NCBI GenBank assembly: GCA_950097015.1
Contig: CATNEN010000038.1
Span: 26,015,001-26,079,000 of the forward strand
Direction of reading: 5' to 3'
Origin: Macrostomum hystrix
Lineage: Eukaryota; Platyhelminthes; Macrostomidae
Length of the DNA: 64,000 bases
Shown here: positions 25,201 through 36,900 of the stretch, one piece after another
Layout of the letters: every line of letters starts with the position of its first letter
Position numbering within the stretch: position 1 is the first letter of the stretch
Position numbers and translations under genes: made by a program
The notes under the pieces: generated by a model
The model's database searches: none
The model's input: only the letters and a program-made list of their open reading frames with translations
Told to the model about the DNA's origin: nothing

Positions 25201-28200
25201 TGGTATCGAATGAGAAATGGTATCGAATGAGAAATGATATCGAATGAGAAATGGTATCGAATCGAATGAGAAATGGTATCGAATGAGAATGGTATCGAAT
25301 CGAATGAGAAATGGTATCGAATGAGAAATGATATCGAATGAGAAATGGTATCGAATGAGAAATGGTATCGAATGAGAAATGGTATCGAATGAGAAATGGT
25401 ATCGAATGAGAATGGTACGAGTATCGAATGAGAACTGGTATCGAATGAGAAATGGTATCGAATGAGAATGGTATCGAATGAAAACTGGTGAGAATGAGAG
25501 AAGCAAGCAAATGAATTTGTTATAATGCTGTTAAAACTTATGCAGACAGTTTTTAGTATATTTTAGTCCACAAACCTGTATTGCTACACTCGTATGCATC
25601 TTTATGTACGCGTTCAGAATATTTCAGATAACGCAAAGTATTTTTACTGTGCAACTGTTTAATCAGTTTAATCAGAATTAAACGAAGGTATAGATTTTGG
25701 AAATGGCTGAATTGTTTCACGTCTTTTTCAACAAAGCCTAGGTCCCGTTTCCTTGTAAATAAAAATGCAATATTTACATTACTTTGTACCGGGTTCATTC
25801 GCTTGCAAAGTTAATCTATAGTTAAAACAGATAGCTGACCTATTAATTATAATCTTCCCACCTATATGACTCGCACGTTTATTTAGTTTCCCAAATGAAA
25901 CTGCCTCATGTTGGGCCCATGCTAGCAATGTCAATTTTCAAATTATAGGCTTCCCAAACTGTCTGTGCGATCATCTGCAACTGTATTTGCGTTTCTGTGT
26001 AAACATTACCCCATTTGGGACTCTCAGTATGCAAATACAACTGTAATGTAAGCGGTATTAAAATGCTAAAAAACTCTACACTAGTTTATATTACATTACA
26101 ATAAACCTCAACTGTCATAAAGTATAGCTAAAAGTATAACCTACCTGATTTTTAACTGATTAGTAAACTACCTGATAAGTTTTTGCAGTCAGAATAAACT
26201 ACCAATACAGTCTCATAATTCTCCCGCTTAACTCTCTATACTTGTCGAGGCCACAATCATTTTGGGGCGCAGCCGCGGAGAGAAGGCTTGGGGGCTTGTC
26301 GTGCAATTTACGCCCTTCAGGGCCAACCTCCAAGTCATAGTGAGAGTGTACACTGCCTGACGATGAGAAAGTCAGGGCAGATGTACACACCTGTGTGCGT
26401 GTGTGCTCAGGAGTCAGCGAAACGAAAAGAATAACCTCCTAGCTGGCTGCGGGTCTAGTGTCACCAATTGATGCGCCATTGCGGTCATCCTCCAGGAAAA
26501 ATTAATATACTAATTATTCTCTACTTGTCTCTCATGATTATCATGCATTGAAACTGAATCAAATTGTAGCTCGTACTCATGCACAAATCATCGATACCAA
26601 CTAGTTCTGCTGACTAATGCTTACGGATTAAAAAAACAGCGATGCCTCACACCCCTTACAATCCCGTTTTCGACAAAAAAAATTTGAAGATAGGCACGCA
26701 GCCCTAGCTGAATTCGCCTATTTGTTTAAACATAATCAGAACCAACAGCAATGGATGTGTGTTCGGGTCGGTGCCACGGACGCAAAAAGAGAAATTGTCG
26801 CAGCTATAGTCTGGAAGACAATTTTCGAACTCGGTTTTACCAGTTGCGGGGGAGACATTGGAAGGTATTTTCATTCGACCTGTGGAGACAGGGCACATAG
26901 GGTTTGGGGGGTTAGTAGGGAGAAAGATACAGACCAGTTGTTCCATGTATTTTCCCAATTTTCCCATTCCTAATCCTGGCCAGAGAACCACTCCATTTTC
27001 CCCATATTTCGCAGCTTTTACCTGTGCCGACTTTCATCCTAATGAAAGGGATTTTGTTGCTTTTTCAATCTTTTGTCGAGAGCTGTACGGACTGTCGACT
27101 ATTATGATTTGGTGGGAAAAATAGGCAGAAAGTTTTCCCTTACATACCGATGAAAAGGGGAGATTGGGAAGAATTGGAAAATGGGATAAGGTTTTCTAAG
27201 AAACCGTTGTGACTCTCCAAGGCACAAACTGGCATCAGAATAAATTCTAAATTCTAAAAAGTGTTCTTTAACAAACTTTTTCTCTTTTACTATCTTTTCT
27301 ACACGGGATAGAATGGATTGCTAGTCTAGAGTAAACTCGAATGAATGAACTTAATTGATTTTTCTCACAATTCCCATTGTTCAGGTCTATGCAGCCTGGC
27401 AGTGGTTCGCCAATTTTTGCATATTGTCTGGCTAGCGCATTCGAATCCGGAACCAACCTGCCAGATACGAAACACTATGGCCCAGTTTGTGACTGGCCTG
27501 ATTTTCACCGCTTTGCAGGCCATTGTAATTGTATTCAATGCGAAGGTAAGCTGCCTGCCAGAAAAAATAGGCTTAAACCAGAGACTGAAAGTTAAATATA
27601 ATAAGAGAATGAAACTGTAAAACAGAGAGTGAAACAGAGAGTGAATCAGAGAGTGAATCAGAGAGTGAATCTGAGAGTGAATCAGAGAGTGAATCAGAGA
27701 GTGAATCATAGAGTTAATCATAGAGTTAATCAGAGAGTAAATCAGAGAGTGAATCAGAGAGTGAATCAGAGAGTAAATCAGAGAGTGAATCAGAGAGTGA
27801 ATCAGAGAGTGAATCAGAGAGTGAATCAGAGAGTGAATCAGAGAGTGAATCAGAGAGTGAATCAGAGAGTGAATCAGAGAGTGAATCAGAGAGTGAATCA
27901 GAGAGTGAATCAGAGAGTTAATCAGAGTGTATCAGAGAGTGAATCAGAGAGTGAATCAGAGAGTGAATCAGAGAGTGAATCAGAGAGTGAATCAGAGAGT
28001 GAATCTCAGAGTGTATCAGAGAGTGAATCAGAGAGTGAATCAGAGAGTGAATCAGAGAGTGAATCTCAGAGTGTATCAGAGAGTGAATCAGAGAGTGAAT
28101 CAGAGAGTGAATCAGAGAGTTAATCAGAGTTAATCAGAGAGTGAATATTGAATGAAAGTATTAAGTACTTTAATAAAGTTCTCATTTTGAGCTCTATTCT

Positions 28201-31200
28201 GTCCAAGCGAGCAGAATAATTTTCACAAAAGATGGACACTTAAATAATTCCTCCTTTATTGTTGTCGCTTACCTTAGGTTCTGCTCATCAGTCTTTATAG
28301 AAATAAAATAAAACTCCAGTTGCCAGCCAGATAACAGGAACCGAATTTCCCTTGAGTTAACTTCCCTCATAGACGCTTAGTCAATAAAATCTGCTTTTTA
28401 TTGAAGCAGTTGCGTATGAAGAATTACTAGCGTATCTGGCTAGCATCATATTAATCCAAATAAGGTTATTTTTAGTCAATATTATCATTTTTTGCTTCTT
28501 CATCTAAGCGGTATTATTGAGGCCATATTTGACTGTTCAAGTTAGTTTAGTGAATCAGAGATGCTAAACTGATGATAAACTGAAACTAAAAGCTGATGAT
28601 AAACTGAAGTGAAGCTGATGATAAACTGAAGTGAAGCTGATGATAAACTGAAGTGAAGCTGATGATAAACTGAAGTGAAGCTGATGATAAACTGAAGTGA
28701 AGCTGATGCTAAACTAAAGTGAAGCTGATGCTAAACTGAAGTGAAGCTGATGATAAACTGAAGTGAAGCTGATGATAAACTGAAGTGAAGCTGATGATAA
28801 ACTGAAGTAAAGCTGATGCTAAACTGAAGTGAAGCTGATGATAAACTGAAGTGAAGCTGATGATAAACTGAAGTGAAGCTGATGATAAACTGAAGTGAAG
28901 CTGATGCTAAACTGAAGTGAAGCTGATGATAAACTGAAGTGAAGCTGATGCTAAACTGAAGTGAAGCTGATGATAAACTGAAGTGAAGCTGATGATAAAC
29001 TGAAGTGAAGCTGATGATAAACTGAAGTGAAGCTGATGATAAACTGAAGTGAAGCTGATGATAAACGGAAGTGAAGCTGATGCTAAACTGAAGTGAAGCT
29101 GATGATAAACTGAAGTGAAGCTGATGCTAAACTGAAGTGAAGCTGATGCTAAACTGAAGTGAAGCTGATGCTAAACTGAAGTGAAGCTGATGATAAACTG
29201 AAGTAAAGCTGATGCTAAACTGAAGTGAAGCTGATGCTAAACTGAAGTGAAGCTGATGATAAACTGAAGTAAAGCTGATGCTAAACTGAAGTGAAACCAT
29301 AAAAAATCATTCTAGACTCAAACTCATCCAATAATCTCTCCCATCGAAACCTTTTTCAGTTGAGCATTCGCAGCCTAGCACAGGGCGGCTCACCAGCTAT
29401 TCAGTTTGGTCTGGTCCATCTAATTAGTGCCAACCTGTGCTCATGGATCCGGGCGTGTACTATTGACAACCTGTTCGTTCGCGCTGTCAGTTTCGTTGCT
29501 ATGGTTAACGCGAATTCAAACAGCTCTTATACTACTTCTACTGCTTATACTACTGTCAGCAGTAGTGCACTGATTAGGAAATGTTTTAAATTCTCGGTCG
29601 AAGACGCTGGAAGCTTGGTTACTGTTTCCGAGCCGTATCTGATGCTGGCGGCTGGAGTGCAATGCCTACTAACTGTCGGTGAGTAGTGTTTGCAGTCTTC
29701 ACACTAGAGGATAAATTACATGTTTAACTAAACTATGACCAGTAAGTATGGGCTTAGGGGGGATGAGTGGCAGAGCTGTCTAACGCGTTTGCCTCTCGCA
29801 CCAAGTAGCCTGAACTCGATTCCGCGGCGAGGCCACATTTACTTGGGGCGCAGTCGCGGAGAGAAGGCTCGGGGGCTTGTCGTGCAATTTACGCACTTGT
29901 GGGCCAACCTCCAAGGCACAGAATACACTGCCTGACAATGAGAAATTCAGGGCTGATTTACACACTTGTGTGAGCGTATGCCATCGTACAGTATCTGTGG
30001 CGAGTAAGTACAGTGTAAAATTGCCCCTTCGCTGGCTAGGGGTCTACTGTCACCAAATTATGTGCGATTGCCCGCATGGCAATTATCTACTCAAGCAATT
30101 ATTTCCTGCAATCATCAAGTATGGGCTTATAAAGCCGATTATGTCAGCAAATGATGTGCCAGTGCTCAAAGCCACATAAAAATTAATTTTTTATGATCTC
30201 GCCTAGGAATACTTTAATTTTAACCAAGCGTCATTATATTGTAAGAGCAGCTATGACTAATCACCAAATCTATTTTTAGAACACTAGAAAGTCACGTGTT
30301 ACTTTTCAGCCAATAAGAGCTAGTGACCTTTTAATCACGCGCGGTATGCGTGAGCGTCTGTGCTTTTTATGTTTACGACCCACAACATCTAAACCCAGAT
30401 TAACACTCAAAAGAATTGTCCGCCAATTGGTGTGACCTCAGTTTTCACCAATTATTTTGCAGCCATCCTCATGACCGTACGCGGATGTGGAACAATCGCA
30501 GCAGTCAGTCATCGCATAGTGCATCAACTTCACCGAAGTCAAACGCTGCGTAGTTCCATCAGAACTGGCGCGATAAATGTCGAAGCAGATGACATCATTA
30601 GCGAGGCCAACTCCAGCTGGTGGAGACGTCGCTTGGACTGCTCCGGCTCTCGGCGTGGACTTTTCCTCGGCCTTGGAACGTTGGTGACGTCGTGCGCCTG
30701 TCTTCTGGCTGCCTGCGTGCTGAACCAGACCAGCAGCTTCGCCCGAGCTGGCAGCCTGCTGAGCCACTGCTCTGAGGCTGCCCTGTTGGGCCTGGCCCTG
30801 ACGTCCTGCCTGTTCGCATTTCCCCGCCTGGCGGACCTGATGTACTTAGATCGCGACGCCGAGTGTCAACGCGACGCCGAGGTCTGCTGGGCGGATCAGC
30901 GGCTCCAGGCAGTCGGTCTGTTCGGCGTTTTCGCCATCAGCGCGATGCGGTTAGTCCCGTCCTCCAGCCCGGAGGCGGCGGCTTCGGCAGTGCTGCAGAT
31001 TCTGCAGGTGAGAAAGTCTTATTGTGAAGGGAAAGAACCCTGAGAAATACTCTTAGTTTACCAACTGGATGGAGGTGATAATTTGTCAAACAGCGAGGTT
31101 AATTTGACACTGATGGAGAAGCAATCATTTTAGAATCAATGTGCTTATAAATGATTAAGAGTTTGTAAATTTTCAGAAGTTTACAAAATATTGACTGCGG

Positions 31201-32042
31201 TGAGAGTGTACGTGCTCTGAATGAAAATTAAAATGGCATGACGGGTGTACACAACCTGTGTAAGTGTGTACCTGCCTCTGCCTGAGTGTCTACGTGTATA
31301 AAATTAATGATATTATTTTCTTTTGGCCTAAAGAGTCTAAGAAGAATTAAGAATTAAAACATTAGACAATGCAGTTATTTTAGAATGTATCGCTAGCATA
31401 TAAAATAAATGGAATTTATCTCTTTAGAGGTCGATGAAGCTACAAATAAAGAAGCAAGTTTTAATCGATAAAGCCTTTGGTTAGCCTCCAATAAAAATAG
31501 TCCTTAAATTTTACAGATGAAGCGATCGTTTCCTATCTCCGCTGTGTAATTTTCGGTCAAAACCTGCCTTCTAAACTTTGTTTCCAAGAAAGACAGTTTC
31601 CCGTCCATCTGCTCCTAGTGGTCCTTCTACTTCAGATTTTTTTGGAGTCAGCGAAATGGGCAGAATGGCCTACTCGCTGGCTGCGGCCTGCAGCCCTCCT
31701 GCAATTATTTTAATTATTATTATTAATATTATTCCCAAACCAAAATTATAACCAATATAGGCGGCAGTCCAGACTGCATTGGTGACCACAGCCAGTAGGA
31801 TGCGATCCTACAAGGCCTTACATTTTCGGGATCGACCGGGGCGCGAACTTGTGACCTTCCTTGCCGCTTGCAACGCCGGCCTATTGGCGTTCGCCGTGGC
31901 GGAGCCGTTGCGATCCGACTGGGCGGCGCAGACGAGCGTTGGAGCTGTGACCACAGCGTTCTGCAGGCCTCTGACCTGCTTGTATCGCTTGCACAGCCTA
32001 TTGTGTCTAGTTAGAATCTGGCGCACAGCCTACTTAAAGTAG
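12196..32042 (+). CDS. Otopetrin-like proton channel
   Basis: Nine exons: 12196-12689, 12826-13199, 13393-13633, 18840-18972, 19057-19210, 27385-27545, 29360-29678, 30463-31007 and 31761-32042. All junctions are GT-AG and phases (2,1,2,0,1,0,1,0) close, giving about 900 residues. Exons 1-3 encode a long Ser/Gln/Gly-rich cytosolic N-terminus (about 370 residues). Membrane segments start in exon 4 (ILSLAYMWLLCCLGVLLPL). Otopetrin marks are FTALQAIVIVFNAK, then FGLVHLISANLCSW across the exon 6/7 join, GLFLGLGTLV and LFGVFAISAMRL in exon 8, and in the last exon PGRELVTFLAACN and the C-terminal RLHSLLCLVRIWRTAYLK. Family members are multi-pass proton channels; the function is inferred from homology. 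An N/S/T-rich insert in exon 7 could be glycosylated. The long N-terminus rests on phase only, so exons 1-3 are less certain than exons 4-9. Confidence 0.85.
13657..13983 (+). mobile_element. SINE family 1, near full length, otopetrin intron 3
   Basis: It begins GGTGAGTGGCAGAACGGTCT with an A-box-like TGGCAGAACGG, continues with the tRNA-like head, then the common body and the end CCGCAGCCCTCCTGCAAATA. It lies about 25 bases after the exon 3 donor. Confidence 0.85.
14082..14172 (+). mobile_element. SINE family 1, 3'-part fragment
   Basis: It carries only the distal body: GTGAGCGTGAGCCTGC, GTGTGTGCTCAGGAGTCAG and GCCTCCTCGCTCGCTGCGG. The head and poly-end are missing. Confidence 0.7.
14400..15390. 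other. Unassigned GC-richer block in otopetrin intron 3
   Basis: Unique, GC-richer sequence unlike the neighbouring AT-rich intron. Short open frames exist on both strands but none has family motifs. It could be a decayed retroelement or a solo LTR; I found no terminal repeats to prove it. At its right edge an imperfect hairpin (15391-15424, arms CAACAAG and CTTGTTG) precedes the pyrimidine tract. Confidence 0.4.
15455..18290. repeat. 2.8-kb polypyrimidine minisatellite, otopetrin intron 3
   Basis: An almost pure C/T tract on the plus strand, built from two alternating units, CCTCTCCTTCTCTCT (15) and CCTCTCTTCTCTCT (14), with rare ATTTCC interruptions. It has no stop codon in several frames on both strands, which makes very long meaningless open frames. 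The mixed unit order looks like copy-number shuffling of short blocks. Confidence 0.97.
19232..19300. repeat. GATA microsatellite
   Basis: About 17 GATA repeats starting about 20 bases after the otopetrin exon 5 donor. Confidence 0.97.
19952..20001. other. Inverted repeat (hairpin) beside a minisatellite
   Basis: A perfect 13-base stem: ATTTCACACGAAA at 19952-19964 and its complement at 19989-20001, with a 24-base loop. It lies about 35 bases left of the 22-bp array. The preceding block (about 19600-19950) is unique and has TATTTAAG; its origin is unclear. Confidence 0.8.
20038..21988. repeat. Minisatellite, 22-bp unit, otopetrin intron 5
   Basis: About 88 copies of a 22-bp unit containing TTATTCCTTGTCTAACAGAT. 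It is very homogeneous; variants are mostly one base (TTAATCC, TTTATCC). CTAACAG recurs in every unit in the sense strand of the gene. Confidence 0.97.
21989..22431. other. Unique intronic spacer
   Basis: Non-repetitive sequence between two arrays in otopetrin intron 5. A 142-codon minus-strand open frame crosses it but has no recognisable domain or splice partner, so I do not call a gene. Confidence 0.5.
22434..23430. repeat. Minisatellite, 17-bp unit, first block, otopetrin intron 5
   Basis: About 58 copies of GAATGAGAAATGGTATC, with GGAATC, TAGTATC and CTGGTATC variants, and a composite variant GAATGGTACGAGTATC at about 22627 and 22698. The same unit forms a second block at 24994. Confidence 0.97.
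23850..24350. repeat. Minisatellite, 21-bp unit, otopetrin intron 5
   Basis: About 23 copies of a 21-bp unit containing TGTACAAGAACTCACTATA, with GACTG, AATTG and AACTG variants. The unit is a multiple of three, so both strands stay open; these frames are not genes. Confidence 0.97.
24351..24993. other. Unique intronic spacer
   Basis: No repeat or coding family is recognised between the 21-bp array and the second 17-bp array. It contains a GC-richer part (24750-24990) with a short minus-strand open frame of unknown meaning. Confidence 0.5.
24994..25500. repeat. Minisatellite, 17-bp unit, second block
   Basis: About 29 copies of the same GAATGAGAAATGGTATC unit and in the same orientation as the block at 22434. 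It has its own GAACGAG variants and also the composite GAATGGTACGAGTATC variant near 25408. Confidence 0.97.
25501..26247. other. Unique intronic sequence
   Basis: AT-rich and non-repetitive; nothing recognisable. Confidence 0.5.
26248..26497 (+). mobile_element. SINE family 1, 5'-truncated
   Basis: It lacks the tRNA-like head and starts at GAGGCCACAATCATTTTGGG, then follows the common body (GAGAGAAGGCTTGGGGG, ACGATGAGAAAGTCAGGG, GTGTGCTCAGGAGTCAGCG) to a degenerate end. It lies in otopetrin intron 5. Confidence 0.8.
26498..27384. other. Unique end of otopetrin intron 5
   Basis: Non-repetitive; short open frames on both strands (for example 26704-26991 minus) show no domain. It ends at the exon 6 acceptor TTGTTCAG. 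Confidence 0.5.
27605..28145. repeat. Minisatellite, 12-bp unit, otopetrin intron 6
   Basis: About 43 copies of GAGAGTGAATCA with a few GTTAATCA, GTAAATCA and CTCAGAGTGTAT variants. It starts about 60 bases after the exon 6 donor. It is read as Ser/Glu or Arg-Val-Asn-Gln repeats if translated, but it is intronic. Confidence 0.97.
28146..28554. other. Unique spacer in otopetrin intron 6
   Basis: No repeat, RNA gene or coding family recognised. Confidence 0.5.
28555..29296. repeat. Minisatellite, 22-bp unit, otopetrin intron 6
   Basis: About 32 copies of a 22-bp unit containing TGATGATAAACTGAAGTGAA, with frequent GATGCTAAAC variants. It ends about 60 bases before the exon 7 acceptor. Confidence 0.97.
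29756..30083 (+). mobile_element. SINE family 1, near full length, otopetrin intron 7
   Basis: It begins GGATGAGTGGCAGAGCTGTC, has ACGCGTTTGCCTCTCGCACC and the B-box-like TGAACTCGATTCCGCGG, then the body with a small deletion around ACAGAATACACTGCC, and a mutated 3' end. Confidence 0.85.
31198..31712 (+). mobile_element. SINE family 1, split and degenerate copy
   Basis: Two body parts in the same order and orientation: 31198-31300 (GGTGAGAGTGTACGTGCTCT, GTACACAACCTGTGTAAG) and 31646-31712 (GGAGTCAGCGAAATGGGC, CTCGCTGGCTGCGG, GCAGCCCTCCTGCAATTATT). About 350 bases of other sequence separate them. It lies in otopetrin intron 8, ending about 50 bases before the last exon. Confidence 0.65.
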
Positions 32043-32097
32043 TTGTCGATTTATAGATTGATGATTTGCTAGAAACAAAATTATTGATGATTAAAAT

Positions 32098-32262
32098 AAT
32101 AATAATAATAACTCATAGATTACACTTGCCCCAATCCGTTCAAATGTGCAGTCTACAGCTCAGCCGCAGCTATCGCATGGCACAACTGAAGGTCGCGTAC
32201 CGCTGTTCAGTCCATGGACTGGGGGACGCCACACTCACCCTTAATTATCACAGCTGTTAATT
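32098..32262 (-). mobile_element. SINE family 2 body fragment
   Basis: It shares CTGTTCAGTCCATGGACTGG and flanking GAAGG and TTAATTAT segments with the copy at 51437-51697. An (AAT)n stretch at its left end fits the tail of a minus-strand copy. It starts just after the otopetrin stop, so it is probably in the 3' UTR. Confidence 0.55.
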
Positions 32263-32264
32263 AT

Positions 32265-32306
32265 CCAGCCATCGATCTATCTATTGCTAGATAGATCGAT
32301 GGCTGG
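32265..32306. other. Perfect hairpin at the left edge of the 24-bp array
   Basis: A 19-base perfect stem (arm CCAGCCATCGATCTATCTA, 32265-32283) with a 4-base TTGC loop and the complementary arm at 32288-32306. The left arm is an inverted copy of the array unit that follows. Confidence 0.95.
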
Positions 32307-33116
32307 ATTGCTAGATAGATCGATGGCTGGATTGCTAGATAGATAGATGGCTGGATTGCTAGATAGATCGATGGCTGGATTGCTAGATAGATAGATGGCT
32401 GGATTGCTAGATAGATAGATGGCTGGATTGCTAGATAGATAGATGACCGGATTGCTAGATAGATAGATGGCTGGATTGCTAGATAGATGGGTGGTGTCGG
32501 GACCGCTAGATAGATGGATGGTGTCGGGATTGCTAGATAGATGGATGTTGTCGGGACCGCTAGATAGATAGATGGCCGGATTGCTAGATAGATGGATGGT
32601 GTCGGGACCGCTAGATAGATGGATGGCTGGATTGCTAGATAGATGGATGGTGTCGGGACCGCTAGATAGATGGATGGCTGGATTGCTAGATAGATAGATG
32701 GCCGGATAGCTAGATAGATAGATGGCCGGATAGCTAGATAGGTAGATGGCCGGATAGCTAGATAGATAGATGGCCGGATAGCTAGATAGATAGATGGCCG
32801 GATAGCTAGATAGATAGATGGCCGGATAGCTAGATAGATAGATGGCCGGATAGCTAGATAGATAGATGGCCGGATTGCTAGATAGATAGATGGCCGGATA
32901 GCTAGATAGATAGATGGCCGGATAGCTAGATAGATAGATGGCCGGATAGCTAGATAGATAGATGGCCGGATAGCTAGATAGATAGATGGCCGGATAGCTA
33001 GATAGATAGATGGCCGGATAGCTAGATAGATAGATGGCCGGATTGCTAGATAGATAGATGGCCGGATAGCTAGATAGATAGATGGCCGGATTGCTAGATA
33101 GATCGATGGCTGGATT
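32288..33116. repeat. Minisatellite, 24-bp unit
   Basis: About 35 copies of a 24-bp unit containing GGCCGGATAGCTAGATAGAT. The left third mixes in variants with GGTGTCGGGACCGC; the right two thirds are nearly uniform. It lies between the otopetrin 3' end and the large satellite. Confidence 0.97.
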
Positions 33117-33925
33117 GCAAGATCCTAAACTTGACACTCTCTTAAACTAAATAGTGTTTAAACTAGTTTCAAATAAACCACACACAGTTTTTAATAATTT
33201 TTTTATCAATCTATTAATCCAACGCTCTGATTTCTAGAATATATAGTTACTACTTGTTGTGATTCTACGAGTATATTTTAAATGCTAAGTAATTGTGATT
33301 TCAATATAGCTGACTTCGCTTCATATCTGGAAACAAATTTTACACATCAATTGATTTTTCATTAGACTAAATTCATATTTCGCTAGCTGCTACACAATGC
33401 TTTACAAAGCTGGCGTAACTGTGTTGCTTACTTTGCTATTTGATTACAATTGAAACTACTTGCCCGCAATGACAGCGACACTCTACGTGTATTTCGTTTA
33501 TTGATATCGACTTGCTTAACCAGATGACAGTATTTATATTAACTAATGCTTCTGTTAAAAAGTCAAATTATTTATTTATTTCAGCAAAATTTCATGTCGT
33601 CATATAATATTTAGTAATCATATCTGGAGTCTGAAAATTACTCACTACAAAGTTTAATATTAGATGACACAAATAAGCATTTATCAGTGCAGCATGAGTT
33701 TCGCACCTTAATTATGGTTAAGTCAAGCTAAAACTTTCCCATTTAAAAGGCTTGGCTATCGAACCAGAACCAGAACTTGTAGCCAATTCACTTGCAGCTT
33801 TTGCGAAATATATTTATAAAATATTGTTCGCTTTCGCATGTGATAACAATTTATGGCATGAAAACTAAATAATACATATTAGTCGCTCTGATTATTTACA
33901 TTTTTTTCTAAGACGAGTGAGAATA
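33117..33925. other. Unique AT-rich spacer
   Basis: No gene or repeat recognised between the 24-bp array and the large 22-bp satellite. Confidence 0.5.
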
Positions 33926-33929
33926 CATC

Positions 33930-36900
33930 TTCATGTATTCTCAGGGCACTATTCACGTGTTCACAGGACACTCTCATGTATTCTCAGAACACTCTCATGT
34001 ATTCTCAGGACAATCTTCATGTATTCTCAGGACAATCTTCATGTATTCTCAGGACACTCTTCATGTATTCTCAGAACACTCTCATGTATTCTCAGGACAC
34101 TCTTCATGTATTCTCAGGACAATCTTCATGTATTCTCATGATACTTTTCATGTATTCTCAGGACACTCTCATGTATTCTCAGGACACTCTTCCTGTATTC
34201 TCAGGACAATCTTCCTGTATTCTCAGGACAATCTTCATGTATTCTCAGGACACTCTCATGTATTCTCAGGACACTCTTCATGTATTCTCAGGACACTCTT
34301 CCTGTATTCTCAGGACAATCTTCATGTATTCTCAGGACACTCTCATGTATTCTCAGGACACTCTTCATGTATTCTCAGGACACTCTTCATGTATTCTCAG
34401 GACAATCTTCATGTATTCTCAGGACACTCTCATATATTCTCAGGACACTCTTCATGTATTCTCAGGATACTCTTCCTGTATTCTCAGACACTCTTCATGT
34501 ATTCTCAGACACTCTTCATGTATTCTCAGGACACTCTTCATGTATTCTCAGGATACTCTTCCTGTATTCTCAGGACAATCTTCATGTATTCTCAGGACAC
34601 TCTTCCTGTATTCTCAGGACACTCTTCCTGTATTCTCAGGACAATCTTCATGTATTCTCAGGACACTCTTCATGTATTCTCAGGACAATCTTCATGTATT
34701 CTCAGGGCACTATTCACGTGTTCACAGGACACTCTTCATGTATTCTCAGGACACTCTTCCTGCATTCTCAGGACAATCTTCATGTATTCTCAGGACACTC
34801 TTCATGTGTTCTCAGGACACTCTTCCTGTATTCTCAGGACAATCTTCATGTATTCTCAGGACAATCTTCATGTATTCTCAGGGCACTATTCACGTGTTCA
34901 CAGGACACTCTTCATGTATTCTCAGGACACTCTCATGTATTCTAAGGACACTCTCATGTATTCTCAGGACACTCTTCCTGTATTCTCAGGACAATCTTCA
35001 TGTATTCTCAGGGCACTCTTCATGTATTCTCAGGACACTCTTCCTGTATTCTCAGGACACTCTTCATGTATTCTCAGGACAATCTTCATGTATTCTCAGG
35101 GCACTATTCACGTGTTCACAGGACACTCTTCATGTATTCTCAGGACACTCTCATGTATTCTAAGGACACTCTTCATGTATTCTCAGGACAATCTTCATGT
35201 ATTCTCAGGGCACTATTCACGTGTTCAAAGGACACTCTCATGTATTCTCAGGACACTCTCATGTATTCTAAGGACACTCTTCATGAATTCTCAGGACAAT
35301 CTTCATGTATTCTCAGGGCACTATTCACGTGTTCACAGGACACTCTTCATGTATTCTCAGGACACTCTCATGTATTCTAAGGACACTCTTCATGTATTCT
35401 CAGGACAATCTTCATGTATTCTCAGGGCACTATTCACGTGTTCAAAGGACACTCTCATGTATTCTCAGGACACTCTCATGTATTCTAAGGACACTCTTCA
35501 TGTATTCTCAGGACAATCTTCATGTATTCTCAGGGCACTATTCACGTGTTCACAGGACACTCTCATGTATTCTCAGGGCACTATTCACGTGTTCAAAGGA
35601 CACTCTCATGTATTCTCAGGACACTCTCATGTATTCTAAAGTCACTCTTCATGTATTCTCAGGACACTCTTCATGTATTCTCAGGACACTCTTCATGTAT
35701 TCTCAGGATACTCTTCCTGTATTCTCAGGACACTCTTCATGTATTCACAGGACACTCTTCATGTATTCTCAGGACACTCTTCATGTGTTCACAGGGCACT
35801 CTTCCTGTATTCTAAGGACACTCTTCATGCATTCTCAGGATACTCTTCATGCATTCTCAGGACACTCTTCATGCATTCTCAGGATACTCTTCATGTGTTC
35901 ACAGGGCACTCTTCCTGTATTCTCAGGACACTCTTCATGTATTCTAAGGACACTCTTCATGTGTTCACAGGGCACTCTTCCTGTATTCTAAGGACACTCT
36001 TCATGCATTCTCAGGACACTCTTCATGTATTCTCAGGACACTCTTCATGCATTCTCAGGACACTCTTCATGTATTCTCAGGACACTCTTCATGTAATCTC
36101 AGGACACTCTTCATGTATTCTCAGGACACTCTTCATGTGATCTCAGGACACTCTTCCTGTATTCTCAGGACACTCTTCCTGTATTCTCAGGACACTCTTC
36201 ATGTATTCTCAGGACACTCTTCATGTATTCTCAGGACACTCTTCATGTATTCTCAGGACACTCTTCATGTATTCTCAGGACACTCTTCATGTATTCTCAG
36301 GACACTCTTCCTGTATTCTCAGGACACTCTTCATGTATTCTCAGGACACTCTTCATGTATTCTCAGGACACTCTTCATGTATTCTCAGGACACTCTTCAT
36401 GTATTCTCAGGACACTCTTCCTGTATTCTCAGGACACTCTTCATGTATTCTCAGGACACTCTTCATGTATTCTCAGGACACTCTTCATGTGTTCACAGGG
36501 CACTCTTCCTGTATTCTCAGGACACTCTTCATGCATTCTCAGGATACTCTTCATGCATTCTCAGGACACTCTTCATGCATTCTCAGGACACTCTTCATGT
36601 GTTCACAGGGCACTCTTCCTGTATTCTCAGGACAATCTTCATGTATTCTAAGGACACTCTTCATGTGTTCACAGGGCACTCTTCCTGTATTCTAAGGACA
36701 CTCTTCATGCATTCTCAGGACACTCTTCATGTATTCTCAGGACACTCTTCATGCATTCTCCGGACACTCTTCATGTATTCTCAGGACACTCTTCCTATAT
36801 TCTCAGGACACTCTTCATGTATTTTCAGGACACTCTTCATGTATTCTCAGGACACTCTTCATGTATTCTCAGGACACTCTTCATGTATTCTCAGGACACT

